Assembly (NCBI GenBank): GCA_007132865.1
Contig: SLNU01000221.1
Location: forward strand, 1 to 6,796
Source: Bacteroidales bacterium
GTDB lineage: Bacteria; Bacteroidota; Bacteroidia; Bacteroidales; UBA7960
DNA: 6,796 bases
Reading direction: 5' to 3'
Shown here one piece after another: positions 1 through 6,393 of the stretch. A model generated the notes under the pieces. It saw only the letters and a program-made list of their open reading frames with translations. It did not search any database and had not been told where the DNA came from. Numbering within the stretch: position 1 is the stretch's first letter; each line of letters begins with the position of its first letter. Position numbers and translations under genes: made by a program.

Positions 1-4
1 AAAA

Positions 5-80
5 TGCGAAGCCCATGCCGGGTGAGCGCCTTTAAAATTTCGAAGAAGTTTTGCAGCGCGAATCCGGTATGGGCTTCGCA
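5..80. repeat. Extended inverted repeat after the amylase gene, possible terminator
   Basis: Arms at 5-21 and 64-80 are complementary over 17 positions with one exception (17 against 68, a G-T pair on the + strand and a C-A mismatch on the - strand). The dyad continues inward: GCGC at 26-29 can pair with GCGC at 56-59 across a symmetric 4-nt internal loop, and AAAA at 34-37 can pair with TTTT at 49-52. The outer arm begins four bases after the leftward amylase stop codon. On the - strand the second arm is followed by TTTT at the window edge, as in an intrinsic terminator, although the outer loop of 42 nt is long for one. It could instead be an intergenic palindromic repeat. No gene is visible in 1-84. 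An ATG on the - strand at 14-16 opens a frame, but only five codons lie inside the window. Confidence 0.6.
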
Positions 81-84
81 CAGT

Positions 85-1476
85 TTAGCGTTCAAAAACG
101 AAATATCCCCAGGGGTCCATGATGATGGAGCTTGTTTCATTGAATTGCCAGGGTGCCCCGGAGAACAGTTCGGTATAGGTGCCAAGGAAGTGTTCCCCGT
201 CAAAGGCGACCTCCAGCTCCTGCCCGGAGAGGTTCAGCACGACAAACACCTGCTCGTTGTCTTTCTGCCTTACAAACGCGAAGATGCATTCGTCGTTGTT
301 GGTGTGCACCCGCTGCATGTCACCCCCGGCAAGTCCGTTCCACAAAGCCTGGTTGCGGTTTTTCAGACGCAGCAGCTGCATGTAAAAGTCATGGTACTGA
401 TAGGTGCCCCAGTCGATCTCATCTTTTTCAAAAAATTCAAGCATGCTGTCGAATGCAGCCTCCTGCCCGTTGTACAACAACACCATGCCCGGAATGGTGG
501 CGGTCAGCACGGCGAAGGCCTCCACTCCTGCACCCAGGCGGGTGAATTCCGTTCCGGCCCAGGAATTTTCATCGTGGTTGGTGATGAAGTACATTTTGTA
601 GCTGCCTTTGGGAAAGTCAAAGGCATGGTCCTCAAAAAAGTATTTGTCAATGGCCGCCACGGTTTCCTCCCCGGCGGCCACGCGGTTCATCACATGGTGG
701 AAATGCCAGCCATAGGCGGCTTCAAAGGCATGCATGTGCAGCTCAGGCGTTTCGGCCTCGGCCAGCATGAATACCGGCTTGATGGCTTCCAGCTCTGCAC
801 GTGCGCGGTCCCAGAATTCGGTGGGAACCATGTCGGCCACATCGCAGCGAAACCCATCCACGTTTATTTCCTCCACCCAGTATCGCATCTCCCCGATCAT
901 CACGTCCCACAGCTCCATATTGCTGTAGTCCAGATCGATCACATCGCTCCAGTCTTCAATCGGGGGCACAAAATTGCCTTGTTCATCCTTTGTGTAAAAC
1001 TCCGGCCTGGTGACCGTCCACGGATGGTCCCATGCCGTATGGTTGGCCACCCAGTCAAGGATCACGTACATGCCCCGGGCATGGATCTCATCCACCAGGT
1101 TACGGAAGTCTTCAATGGTGCCAAACTCGGGGTTGATCCCCGTATAATCTTTTACAGAGTAATAGCTTCCCAAGCTGCCCTTGCGGTTCAGCTCCCCGAT
1201 CGGGGTGATGGGCATGAACCAGAGAATGTCGACGCCCATTTCCTGGAGCCGGTCAAGGTGTGCGGCAAAGGCGTTGAATGTCCCCTCGGGCGTGAATTGC
1301 CGGATGTTCACCTCGTAAATGTTCGCATTGACACTCCATTCGGGATGGTTTACCTGGCTGGCCAGGGGTTCATCCACGCTGGCCTGCTGGCAGGAAATAC
1401 TGGCCCATCCGACGATGAGGATTATAAAAAACAGTCTGATGTTTGCCATTGGATTTTTCATTTTGAAAGTGTTCAT
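85..1476 (-). CDS. GH13 alpha-amylase-family glycoside hydrolase, predicted lipoprotein
   Basis: This is a probable retaining alpha-glucan hydrolase acting outside the cytoplasm on starch-, glycogen- or maltodextrin-like substrates. Numbered from the ATG at 1476 (463 aa), a basic N-region and hydrophobic stretch (about 15-28) lead to SISC with Cys29, a lipoprotein-type cleavage site followed by QQ. The catalytic barrel has the four GH13 signatures in order: DWVANH (141-146); GFRCD (208-212) with Asp212 as nucleophile; LAE with Glu240 as acid/base; and NHD (300-302) with the transition-state Asp302. All three catalytic residues are present. Domain B is short, and a small beta-type C-terminal domain (about 390-463) ends the protein. 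The frame extends to an ATG at 1506, but that overlaps the mgsA end. The ATG at 1476 leaves a 19-bp gap and an A-rich leader, and ATG 1449 would still give a signal peptide. Exact specificity (amylase, cyclomaltodextrinase, oligo-glucosidase) cannot be told. It is the last gene of the tyrS-mgsA run. Confidence 0.9.
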   Translation of the reverse strand: MNTFKMKNPMANIRLFFIILIVGWASISCQQASVDEPLASQVNHPEWSVNANIYEVNIRQFTPEGTFNAFAAHLDRLQEMGVDILWFMPITPIGELNRKGSLGSYYSVKDYTGINPEFGTIEDFRNLVDEIHARGMYVILDWVANHTAWDHPWTVTRPEFYTKDEQGNFVPPIEDWSDVIDLDYSNMELWDVMIGEMRYWVEEINVDGFRCDVADMVPTEFWDRARAELEAIKPVFMLAEAETPELHMHAFEAAYGWHFHHVMNRVAAGEETVAAIDKYFFEDHAFDFPKGSYKMYFITNHDENSWAGTEFTRLGAGVEAFAVLTATIPGMVLLYNGQEAAFDSMLEFFEKDEIDWGTYQYHDFYMQLLRLKNRNQALWNGLAGGDMQRVHTNNDECIFAFVRQKDNEQVFVVLNLSGQELEVAFDGEHFLGTYTELFSGAPWQFNETSSIIMDPWGYFVFER

Positions 1477-1495
1477 GGTGTTGAGGTTTTGTTTT

Positions 1496-2002
1496 TTACA
1501 GATCAATGGATCGATGCAGGTAGTCGTCTACGTCAAAGGGTTTGGGCTTGTATTCCTGGTGAAACAGGCTGGAAGAAATCAGGAAGTCGGCCGTGGACCG
1601 GTTACAGGCCGTGGGTACATTGTACAGCACGGTGATGCGCAGCAGGGCCTTCACATCCACATCGTGGGCCTGGGGCTGCATGGGATCCCAGAAGAAGACC
1701 ATGAGGTCAATCTTGCCCTCCACAATCAGGGCGCCAAGTTGCTGGTCGCCGCCCAGCGGACCCGATTTCAGGCGGTGAATGTTAAAGTTCAGGGACTGCC
1801 TGGGGTGGTCGGGTTTCTCCATTTGTGTGTCTGAAGGAAAGGGCTCCTGAATGCCGTCTGCCAATGTATCCTCCAGCAGCTTTCCGGTCGTACCGGTGCA
1901 TATTATGTCAAGCTTGGCGAGGGATTCCCGGTTCCACCAGGACCATTCCATCAGTTCTTTCTTGCGGTTGTCGTGGGCAACAAGGGCTATGGTTTTTCGC
2001 AT
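1496..2002 (-). CDS. mgsA: Methylglyoxal synthase
   Basis: This enzyme converts dihydroxyacetone phosphate to methylglyoxal and phosphate in the cytosol, a bypass of lower glycolysis used when sugar phosphates build up. The 168-aa product matches the E. coli enzyme closely in its core: IALVAHD (5-11, with the His-Asp pair), TGTTG phosphate loop (36-40), SGPLGGDQQ (80-88) with the catalytic Asp at 86, FFWD (103-106), and a PQAHDVDVKALLR-type segment with His113, Asp114 and Asp116. All the expected active-site residues are present. Compared with E. coli from memory, the stretch between TGTTG and SGP is about 24 residues longer, a hydrophilic insert around 50-73. The start ATG at 2002 follows an A-rich sequence with no Shine-Dalgarno. 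It lies 78 bp after tyrS and 19 bp before the amylase start, so co-transcription is likely. Identification is secure; the role of the insert is unknown. Confidence 0.96.
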   Translation of the reverse strand: MRKTIALVAHDNRKKELMEWSWWNRESLAKLDIICTGTTGKLLEDTLADGIQEPFPSDTQMEKPDHPRQSLNFNIHRLKSGPLGGDQQLGALIVEGKIDLMVFFWDPMQPQAHDVDVKALLRITVLYNVPTACNRSTADFLISSSLFHQEYKPKPFDVDDYLHRSIDL

Positions 2003-2047
2003 CTTTTGTTTTGTTTATTGTTGTCGGATATAGTCGTCCCTTACACT

Positions 2048-2055
2048 CAAAAGTT
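2048..2055 (-). promoter_or_regulatory. Possible weak internal -7 element before mgsA
   Basis: On the - strand this reads AACTTTTG, one mismatch from the Bacteroidota -7 consensus TAnnTTTG. It sits 45 bases from the mgsA ATG, similar to the spacing of the better promoters at 3411 and 6344. It also shares the 11-mer ACTTTTGAGTG with the + strand promoter at 3412-3422. No TTG lies 19-21 bases upstream, so it is weak at best. The 2003-2080 gap shows no convincing terminator, so read-through from tyrS probably also transcribes mgsA. Confidence 0.25.
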
Positions 2056-2080
2056 CCAGCCAAATTGTCCCGGGGTCCCG

Positions 2081-3361
2081 CTATACCGCCTTTACCAGGA
2101 AATAGTTCTTTTTGCCGCGCTGAACCAGGATGTAGGTGCCGTTGATTAGTTGTTCGCGGTCAATTACCTGGTCTTCGCCTGTTTTTGTTTTGTTGATACT
2201 GATGCTGTTCTCCTTCAACGCACGGCGGGCCTCGCCCTTGGATTTCAGGATGCCGGTCTTTTCGCTCAGGAATTCAATGATGGGAATGCCAGCCTCTAAG
2301 TCCGTTTTGCTCACTTCCATCAGCGGAACCCCTTCGAAGACATCCAAAAGTACATTTTCCGGCAGGCTTTTCAGGGTGTCTGTCGTGCCTTTCCCGAACA
2401 GGATTTCCGATGCCTCGACGGCCATGGTGTACTCCTGCTCCCCATGCACCCTTGCGGTAATGTCTTTGGCCAGGGCTTTTTGCAAGAGCCTGAGGTTGGG
2501 GGCCTGGTAGTGCTCACTGGTCAGGCTTTCGATTTCCTCCCTGCTGAAGAGACTGAAGATTTTGATGTAACGCTCGGTGTCTGCGTCGGAACAATTCAGC
2601 CAGAACTGGTAAAACTGGTAAGGGGAGGTATAGCGGGCATCCAGCCAGACGTTGCCCGTTTCGGTCTTTCCGAATTTGCCGCCGTCGGCCTTGGTGATCA
2701 GCGGACAGGTCAAGGCAAAGGCTTCGCCCCCCACTTTGCGCCGGATCAGCTCGGTGCCGGTGGTGATGTTTCCCCACTGGTCGGATCCGCCCATCTGCAG
2801 TCGGCAATCCTTGTTCTTATACAAGTGGAGGAAATCATAGGCCTGGACCAGTTGGTAGGTGAATTCGGTGAATGACAGCCCGGTATCCAGCCTTTTCTTT
2901 ACGGAGTCTTTGGCGGTCATGTAGTTCACGGTAATGTGCTTTCCGACCTCGCGCAAAAACCCCAGGAAGCTGAACCCGCTCATCCAGTCGTAGTTGTTTA
3001 CGATCTCTGCCCGGTTCGCCCCGCTTTCAAAATCCAGAAAACGAAGCAGCTGCCCTTTGATGGCTTCCTGGTTGTGGCGGAGTTCTTCCTCTGACAGCAG
3101 GTTGCGCTCCTCGCTCTTGCCGCTGGGGTCGCCGATCATCCCGGTGGCACCACCGACAAGGGCTATGGGTTTGTGTCCGGCCAGTTGCAGGTGCTTCAGC
3201 ATCATAATGGATACCAGGTGGCCGATATGCAGGGAATCTGCCGTGGGGTCAATGCCCACATAGGCCGTGGTCATCTCTTTCAGCATATGTTCTTCGGTCC
3301 CGGGCATGATGTCGTGAATCATACCCCGCCAGCGTAACTCTTCAACGAAATTTTTATTCAT
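2081..3361 (-). CDS. tyrS: Tyrosyl-tRNA synthetase
   Basis: This class I aminoacyl-tRNA synthetase charges tRNA-Tyr with tyrosine using ATP in the cytosol. The 426-aa product has the usual bacterial length and order. The Rossmann catalytic domain has YVGIDPTA (34-41), where Tyr34 is in the tyrosine pocket, and the HIGH motif (45-48) for ATP. The QAYDF segment (173-177) and GGSDQWGNI (191-199) are tyrosine-binding and subunit signatures. KFGKT (229-233) is the KMSKS-equivalent loop and is normal for bacterial TyrRS. The C-terminal part (about 358-420) is an S4-type RNA-binding domain that contacts the tRNA. The ATG at 3361 is preceded by an AT-rich leader without Shine-Dalgarno, about 28 bases downstream of a TAATTTTG promoter element. 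It is the first gene of a leftward run with mgsA and the amylase. No T-box-like leader fits in the short upstream gap. Confidence 0.98.
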   Translation of the reverse strand: MNKNFVEELRWRGMIHDIMPGTEEHMLKEMTTAYVGIDPTADSLHIGHLVSIMMLKHLQLAGHKPIALVGGATGMIGDPSGKSEERNLLSEEELRHNQEAIKGQLLRFLDFESGANRAEIVNNYDWMSGFSFLGFLREVGKHITVNYMTAKDSVKKRLDTGLSFTEFTYQLVQAYDFLHLYKNKDCRLQMGGSDQWGNITTGTELIRRKVGGEAFALTCPLITKADGGKFGKTETGNVWLDARYTSPYQFYQFWLNCSDADTERYIKIFSLFSREEIESLTSEHYQAPNLRLLQKALAKDITARVHGEQEYTMAVEASEILFGKGTTDTLKSLPENVLLDVFEGVPLMEVSKTDLEAGIPIIEFLSEKTGILKSKGEARRALKENSISINKTKTGEDQVIDREQLINGTYILVQRGKKNYFLVKAV

Positions 3362-3389
3362 CAGGTAGTGGTATATTGATAATTATCCG

Positions 3390-3397
3390 CAAAATTA
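3390..3397 (-). promoter_or_regulatory. Bacteroidota-type -7 promoter element for tyrS
   Basis: The - strand reads TAATTTTG, an exact match to the TAnnTTTG consensus used by the Bacteroidota primary sigma factor. It lies 28 bases before the tyrS ATG, giving a short leader. There is no clear TTG -33 element at the expected distance, so support rests on the -7 box and its position. Its -33 region would overlap the facing promoter at 3411-3418. Confidence 0.5.
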
Positions 3398-3410
3398 GTC
3401 ACTTTTTCCA

Positions 3411-3418
3411 TACTTTTG
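3411..3418 (+). promoter_or_regulatory. Bacteroidota-type -7 promoter element for the SDR gene
   Basis: TACTTTTG matches TAnnTTTG exactly and lies 41 bases before the ATG at 3460. No good TTG is found 19-21 bases upstream. The predicted leader contains a small 4-bp stem, CCCG (3426-3429) with CGGG (3433-3436), of uncertain meaning. It faces the tyrS -7 element with only 13 bases between the two boxes. Confidence 0.5.
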
Positions 3419-3459
3419 AGTGAACCCCGGTACGGGACGTTTGTTATCATTATTTGTGC

Positions 3460-4524
3460 ATGGCTGTTTCTGAAAATATGATTCTTGTTACCGGGGGTAC
3501 TGGCTTGATCGGCACCCATTTGTTGTTCGAGCTTTGCAGTAAGGGAAGGAAGGTCAGGGCCATCCGGCGGCAGGGCAGCCAGGTCGAACTGGTCAGGAAG
3601 TTGTTTACCTGGTATGCGCCCGAAAATGGGGAGAAGCTGTTTTCCGGAATCGAATGGGTCGACGCCGACCTGAACGACATCATTTCCATGAAGGAGGCTC
3701 TGTCGGGGGTGGAATACGTGTACCACTGTGCGGCCATGGTGTCATTCCTTCCCGAGGACCGCCAAATGATGATGAAGGTAAATGTGGAGGGGACCGCAAA
3801 CCTGGTGAACATGGCCATGGCGATCGGCATCCGGAAGTTTTGCCATTGCAGTAGCGTGGCGGCCATTGGCAAGCCCGACCGGGGCGACCGGATTGACGAA
3901 TCGGTCGTGTGGAAGACTTCACCTGCCAACACCTGGTATGCGATCAGCAAATACGGATCTGAGCGTGAGGTGTGGCGTGCCTCGGAAGAGGGACTGAATG
4001 TGGTGATCGTAAATCCCAGTGTTGTAATCGGACCCGGAGACCCGGGACGTTCAAGTGCCCAGCTATACCAGTCGGTAAAAAACGGATTGAAATTCTATAC
4101 CGGCGGGATCACCGGGTTTGTGGATGTGCGCGATGTGGCCGCCGCGATGGTCCGGTTAATGGAAAGCGATATTTCCGGCGAACGCTACATCCTGAGCGCT
4201 GAAAACCTGCCCTACAAGACCCTCTTTGAATACTTTGCGAAATACTCCCAATCCAGGCCGCCCCGCTACAAGGCGGGCCGCTTCCTTAGTGAAATGGCCT
4301 GGCGGATGGAAAAGGTCAGGAGTTTTATCACCGGACAAAAACCGCTCATTACCAAAGAAACCGCCCGAAGCGCCAACACCAAACGCTATTTCTCCCATGA
4401 GAAGATTGGCAAAGCCATTGGCTTTGAATTTCGGCCAATCGAAGAATCGGCCGAAAACACCTCCCGCTTTTTTAGGAAATATCCGGTCTACCTTTCCCCG
4501 GACTTCCGGATGAATACAAACTAG
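3460..4524 (+). CDS. NAD(P)-dependent epimerase/reductase, extended SDR family
   Basis: This is a cytosolic NAD(P)-binding oxidoreductase of the extended short-chain dehydrogenase class, similar to dihydroflavonol-4-reductase or 3-beta-HSD-like and nucleotide-sugar epimerase proteins. Numbered from the ATG at 3460 (354 aa): TGGTGLIG (11-18) is the TGxxGxxG dinucleotide loop; Arg and Lys residues at about 30-37 follow beta-2; HCAAMV (89-94) is the NNAG equivalent; Ser131-Ser132 supply the catalytic Ser; and Tyr160 with Lys164 form YxxxK. NPSVVIGPGD (185-194) and VDVRDVA (221-227) are typical of the extended family. The C-terminal substrate region (about 250-354) gives no specific substrate. 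The start could also be ATG 3478, which begins directly at MILVTGG as in many relatives, or TTG 3454, which is unlikely. It diverges from tyrS and converges on lnt with 3 bp between stops, so it is probably monocistronic. Substrate and pathway are unknown. Confidence 0.92.
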   Translation: MAVSENMILVTGGTGLIGTHLLFELCSKGRKVRAIRRQGSQVELVRKLFTWYAPENGEKLFSGIEWVDADLNDIISMKEALSGVEYVYHCAAMVSFLPEDRQMMMKVNVEGTANLVNMAMAIGIRKFCHCSSVAAIGKPDRGDRIDESVVWKTSPANTWYAISKYGSEREVWRASEEGLNVVIVNPSVVIGPGDPGRSSAQLYQSVKNGLKFYTGGITGFVDVRDVAAAMVRLMESDISGERYILSAENLPYKTLFEYFAKYSQSRPPRYKAGRFLSEMAWRMEKVRSFITGQKPLITKETARSANTKRYFSHEKIGKAIGFEFRPIEESAENTSRFFRKYPVYLSPDFRMNTN

Positions 4525-4527
4525 GGA

Positions 4528-6225
4528 TTATCGCCGGCCGGGTTTCCGAATTACCCACTGAGACGCCATATACAGCAACAGCAGCGCGGTCAGGAATAGG
4601 CTCAGCTTGCCCAGGAAATTTCCGTGAAGCGCAAAAAAAGTAAGGCGATGGTTTTGGTTCAGGGTATGGGCCATGGCCGTGGTTTCCCACCAGTCTGACT
4701 GCTTCAGCACCTCTCCCCGCTGGTTGATAAAGGAAGAAATGCCGGTGCTGGCGGCACGGGCAATGCTTTTGCGTGACTCTATGGCCCGCAAGCGGGCGTA
4801 TTGGTTGTGCTGGCGGTGACCGGGGGTGTTGCGCCACCAGCCGTCATTGGTCATGATGAAAATGAGTCCGGCCCCCCGGGGGTAATACCCGCGCATATAA
4901 TCTCCGTAAATTGACTCATAGCAAATGACCGGGGCTACAGACTTTCCTTCACTTGTTTGAAATACGCTGCGCCGGTCCTGCTTACCCAGGCTGCTTGCCG
5001 TGCCCCCGAAACGCTCCACGATCTTTCCGAGGGGTCCGAGTACCCTGTAGAACGGCATCTGCTCAATACCCGGTACCAGTTTGGATTTGTGATAGAATGA
5101 TGCGGTCCTTCCGTCCTCAATCATCAGGGAGGAGTTATACACATCCACCATGCCGTCGCCACCCGGGTTCGGCCTGGCGGAACGGGGTGCCTGCTCCCCG
5201 GGTTCATATAGCCTGTAAACCATGCTGCCGAACACCCAGGTGAGTCCGGGATGATGGGCGATATGCTCACGAACGGACCGAACCATCATATGACTTTCTT
5301 CCTGTCCCATCCAAATGCCGTGCGGACTGGCCCCTTCCGGGGCAATAACAAAGCGGGTTTGGGGTCCAACGGCCTGGCTGGCCAGCGAGACCATCAGGTC
5401 GATGCGGCGTTGCGCCTCCTCCAGGGTCCTGGCATGGTCGTAAGGGTCGATCGAGGGCTGGATCACAACCACTTCGACCGGATCCGGGACTTCCTCATAC
5501 CCATACCACATCGTGAAAGAGATCAGGGATGGAACGACAAAAGCTGCGGCGGCGATCACCGAAAGGATAATCGGTTTTTTAGGTGCACCGGAGATTTGGT
5601 CTGTTTCCTGGTTGTTTGCCTGGACCATGCCTTCGGGCCGGCTGTGGCGGTGGATAAGCGGGCCTTTTGGAAACAACTGCTTCAGGAGTTGGAACAACAC
5701 CAGGTTCAGCGACAATATCCAGACAGCCCCCCCGGCCGCCCCGGTATATTCATACCATTGCACCCATGCCGGGAAGGGGGCGAAGACATTGCCCAGGTCA
5801 AGCCAGCTCCAACTGAGGTCCCACCTCGCATGCAGGTACTCGAAACTCAGCCAGAAAAACAACAGGGAAACCGGCCCCTGTTTTCCAGGCAATACCCGCC
5901 GGGCAATATGCATCAATCCGACAGGTATCGACATTAACAGGGAGTTCAGCACCATGGCCACTACCATGCCGGGCAGGGTGGCATACAGTATCCACCAGGT
6001 GGTGCTGACGTTGAAAACCAGAAAGGCGATCCAGGCATGAAAAAATATGGAAATTGGCCGGTAACGGTCGCGGTTTACATAGATGGTCTGTTCAACCCAA
6101 AGCAAGGGTACAAATGCCACGAAGATCAGAAACGGGAAGCCCCTGGCAGGCCAGCTGAGGGAAAGCAGTATTCCTGTCAGCAGTGAAAATAGCAACAACT
6201 GGTGTTTGTGTAAAAACGTCTTCAT
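4528..6225 (-). CDS. lnt: Apolipoprotein N-acyltransferase
   Basis: This inner-membrane enzyme transfers an acyl chain from phospholipid to the N-terminal Cys of lipoproteins, the last step of maturation after Lgt and LspA. The 565-aa product has hydrophobic segments at about 8-24, 30-45, 58-80, 85-108, 118-132, 163-184 and 219-239, then a periplasmic nitrilase-fold domain (about 250-525) and a C-terminal segment (538-555). This is the Lnt topology. The catalytic triad is visible: Glu297 in APEGA, Lys380 in YHKSKLVP and Cys435 in ICYES. The essential second Glu is Glu387 in PGIEQMP, where proteobacterial Lnt has PFGExxP. It is somewhat longer than the E. coli enzyme (512 aa), partly from a hydrophilic loop at 186-218 and a Pro/Gly-rich stretch at 340-358. 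The ATG at 6225 precedes the first membrane segment closely and no Shine-Dalgarno is seen. It diverges from the TetR-type gene. The amylase lipoprotein in this window would be a client. Confidence 0.96.
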   Translation of the reverse strand: MKTFLHKHQLLLFSLLTGILLSLSWPARGFPFLIFVAFVPLLWVEQTIYVNRDRYRPISIFFHAWIAFLVFNVSTTWWILYATLPGMVVAMVLNSLLMSIPVGLMHIARRVLPGKQGPVSLLFFWLSFEYLHARWDLSWSWLDLGNVFAPFPAWVQWYEYTGAAGGAVWILSLNLVLFQLLKQLFPKGPLIHRHSRPEGMVQANNQETDQISGAPKKPIILSVIAAAAFVVPSLISFTMWYGYEEVPDPVEVVVIQPSIDPYDHARTLEEAQRRIDLMVSLASQAVGPQTRFVIAPEGASPHGIWMGQEESHMMVRSVREHIAHHPGLTWVFGSMVYRLYEPGEQAPRSARPNPGGDGMVDVYNSSLMIEDGRTASFYHKSKLVPGIEQMPFYRVLGPLGKIVERFGGTASSLGKQDRRSVFQTSEGKSVAPVICYESIYGDYMRGYYPRGAGLIFIMTNDGWWRNTPGHRQHNQYARLRAIESRKSIARAASTGISSFINQRGEVLKQSDWWETTAMAHTLNQNHRLTFFALHGNFLGKLSLFLTALLLLYMASQWVIRKPGRR

Positions 6226-6285
6226 GGTCTGTGCTTGATTGGAATTAACGGGCGCGCGGGGGCAACTGTCTAATGGAAAACCGGG

Positions 6286-6293
6286 TAAAAATA
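6286..6293 (-). promoter_or_regulatory. Candidate weak -7 element for lnt
   Basis: The - strand reads TATTTTTA, one mismatch from TAnnTTTG, 60 bases before the lnt ATG. No well-spaced TTG -33 element is present. If real, its upstream region would coincide with the palindrome at 6304-6329, placing lnt under the same regulator. Between this element and the lnt start the sequence is GC-rich (about 6250-6263) and shows no other recognisable signal. Confidence 0.25.
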
Positions 6294-6303
6294 ATGATTA
6301 AAA

Positions 6304-6329
6304 TTTAAACAATTTAAACATTGTTTAAA
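6304..6329. promoter_or_regulatory. Perfect palindrome, likely operator for the TetR-type regulator
   Basis: TTTAAACAAT (6304-6313) and ATTGTTTAAA (6320-6329) are exact reverse complements, 10 bp each, separated by 6 bp. The right arm contains the TTG used as the -33 element of the promoter at 6344, so a bound dimer would block RNA polymerase. TetR-family proteins usually bind palindromes of this size in their own promoter regions. The same stretch also holds TTTAAACA as a direct repeat at 6304 and 6313 (9-bp period). Confidence 0.65.
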
Positions 6330-6351
6330 ACAAAGAATTGCATTACTTTTG
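6321..6351 (+). promoter_or_regulatory. Bacteroidota-type promoter of the TetR-type gene
   Basis: TTG at 6321-6323 and TACTTTTG at 6344-6351 form a -33/-7 pair with a 20-base spacer, close to the Bacteroidota consensus. The -7 box ends 42 bases before the ATG at 6394. This is the best-supported promoter in the window, since both elements are present with the right spacing. Confidence 0.7.
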
Positions 6352-6393
6352 GAGCCATATTCACCAAAAATAAAAATTAATCCCTGTTGGAAA

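Noticed and set aside
5..80. The nested dyad as an integron attC site or insertion-sequence end.
   Set aside because: No GTTRRRY or RYYYAAC core sites are present, and there is no transposase, cassette array or target duplication.
1477..1506. An N-terminal extension of the amylase to the ATG at 1506.
   Set aside because: It overlaps the mgsA stop and adds polar residues before the lipoprotein signal. The ATG at 1476 has a better leader and gives a normal signal peptide length.
4..1635. A 543-codon open frame on the + strand covering the whole amylase gene.
   Set aside because: It lies in exact antisense codon register with the amylase, so it stays open merely because that gene avoids TTA, CTA and TCA codons. 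Its translation shows no recognisable family, whereas the - strand product has all GH13 motifs.
2003..2080. GC-rich CGGGACCCCGGGA just after the tyrS stop, considered as a terminator.
   Set aside because: The complementary triplets leave an impossible 1-nt loop and no T-run follows on the - strand.
2665..2679. TyrRS reading KFGKT where KMSKS is expected, considered as a degenerate catalytic loop.
   Set aside because: KFGKS/T is the normal form in bacterial tyrosyl-tRNA synthetases, and the other motifs are intact.
5251..5937. A 228-codon open frame on the + strand within lnt.
   Set aside because: It is antisense to a fully supported lnt, of low complexity in places, with no domain or upstream signal.
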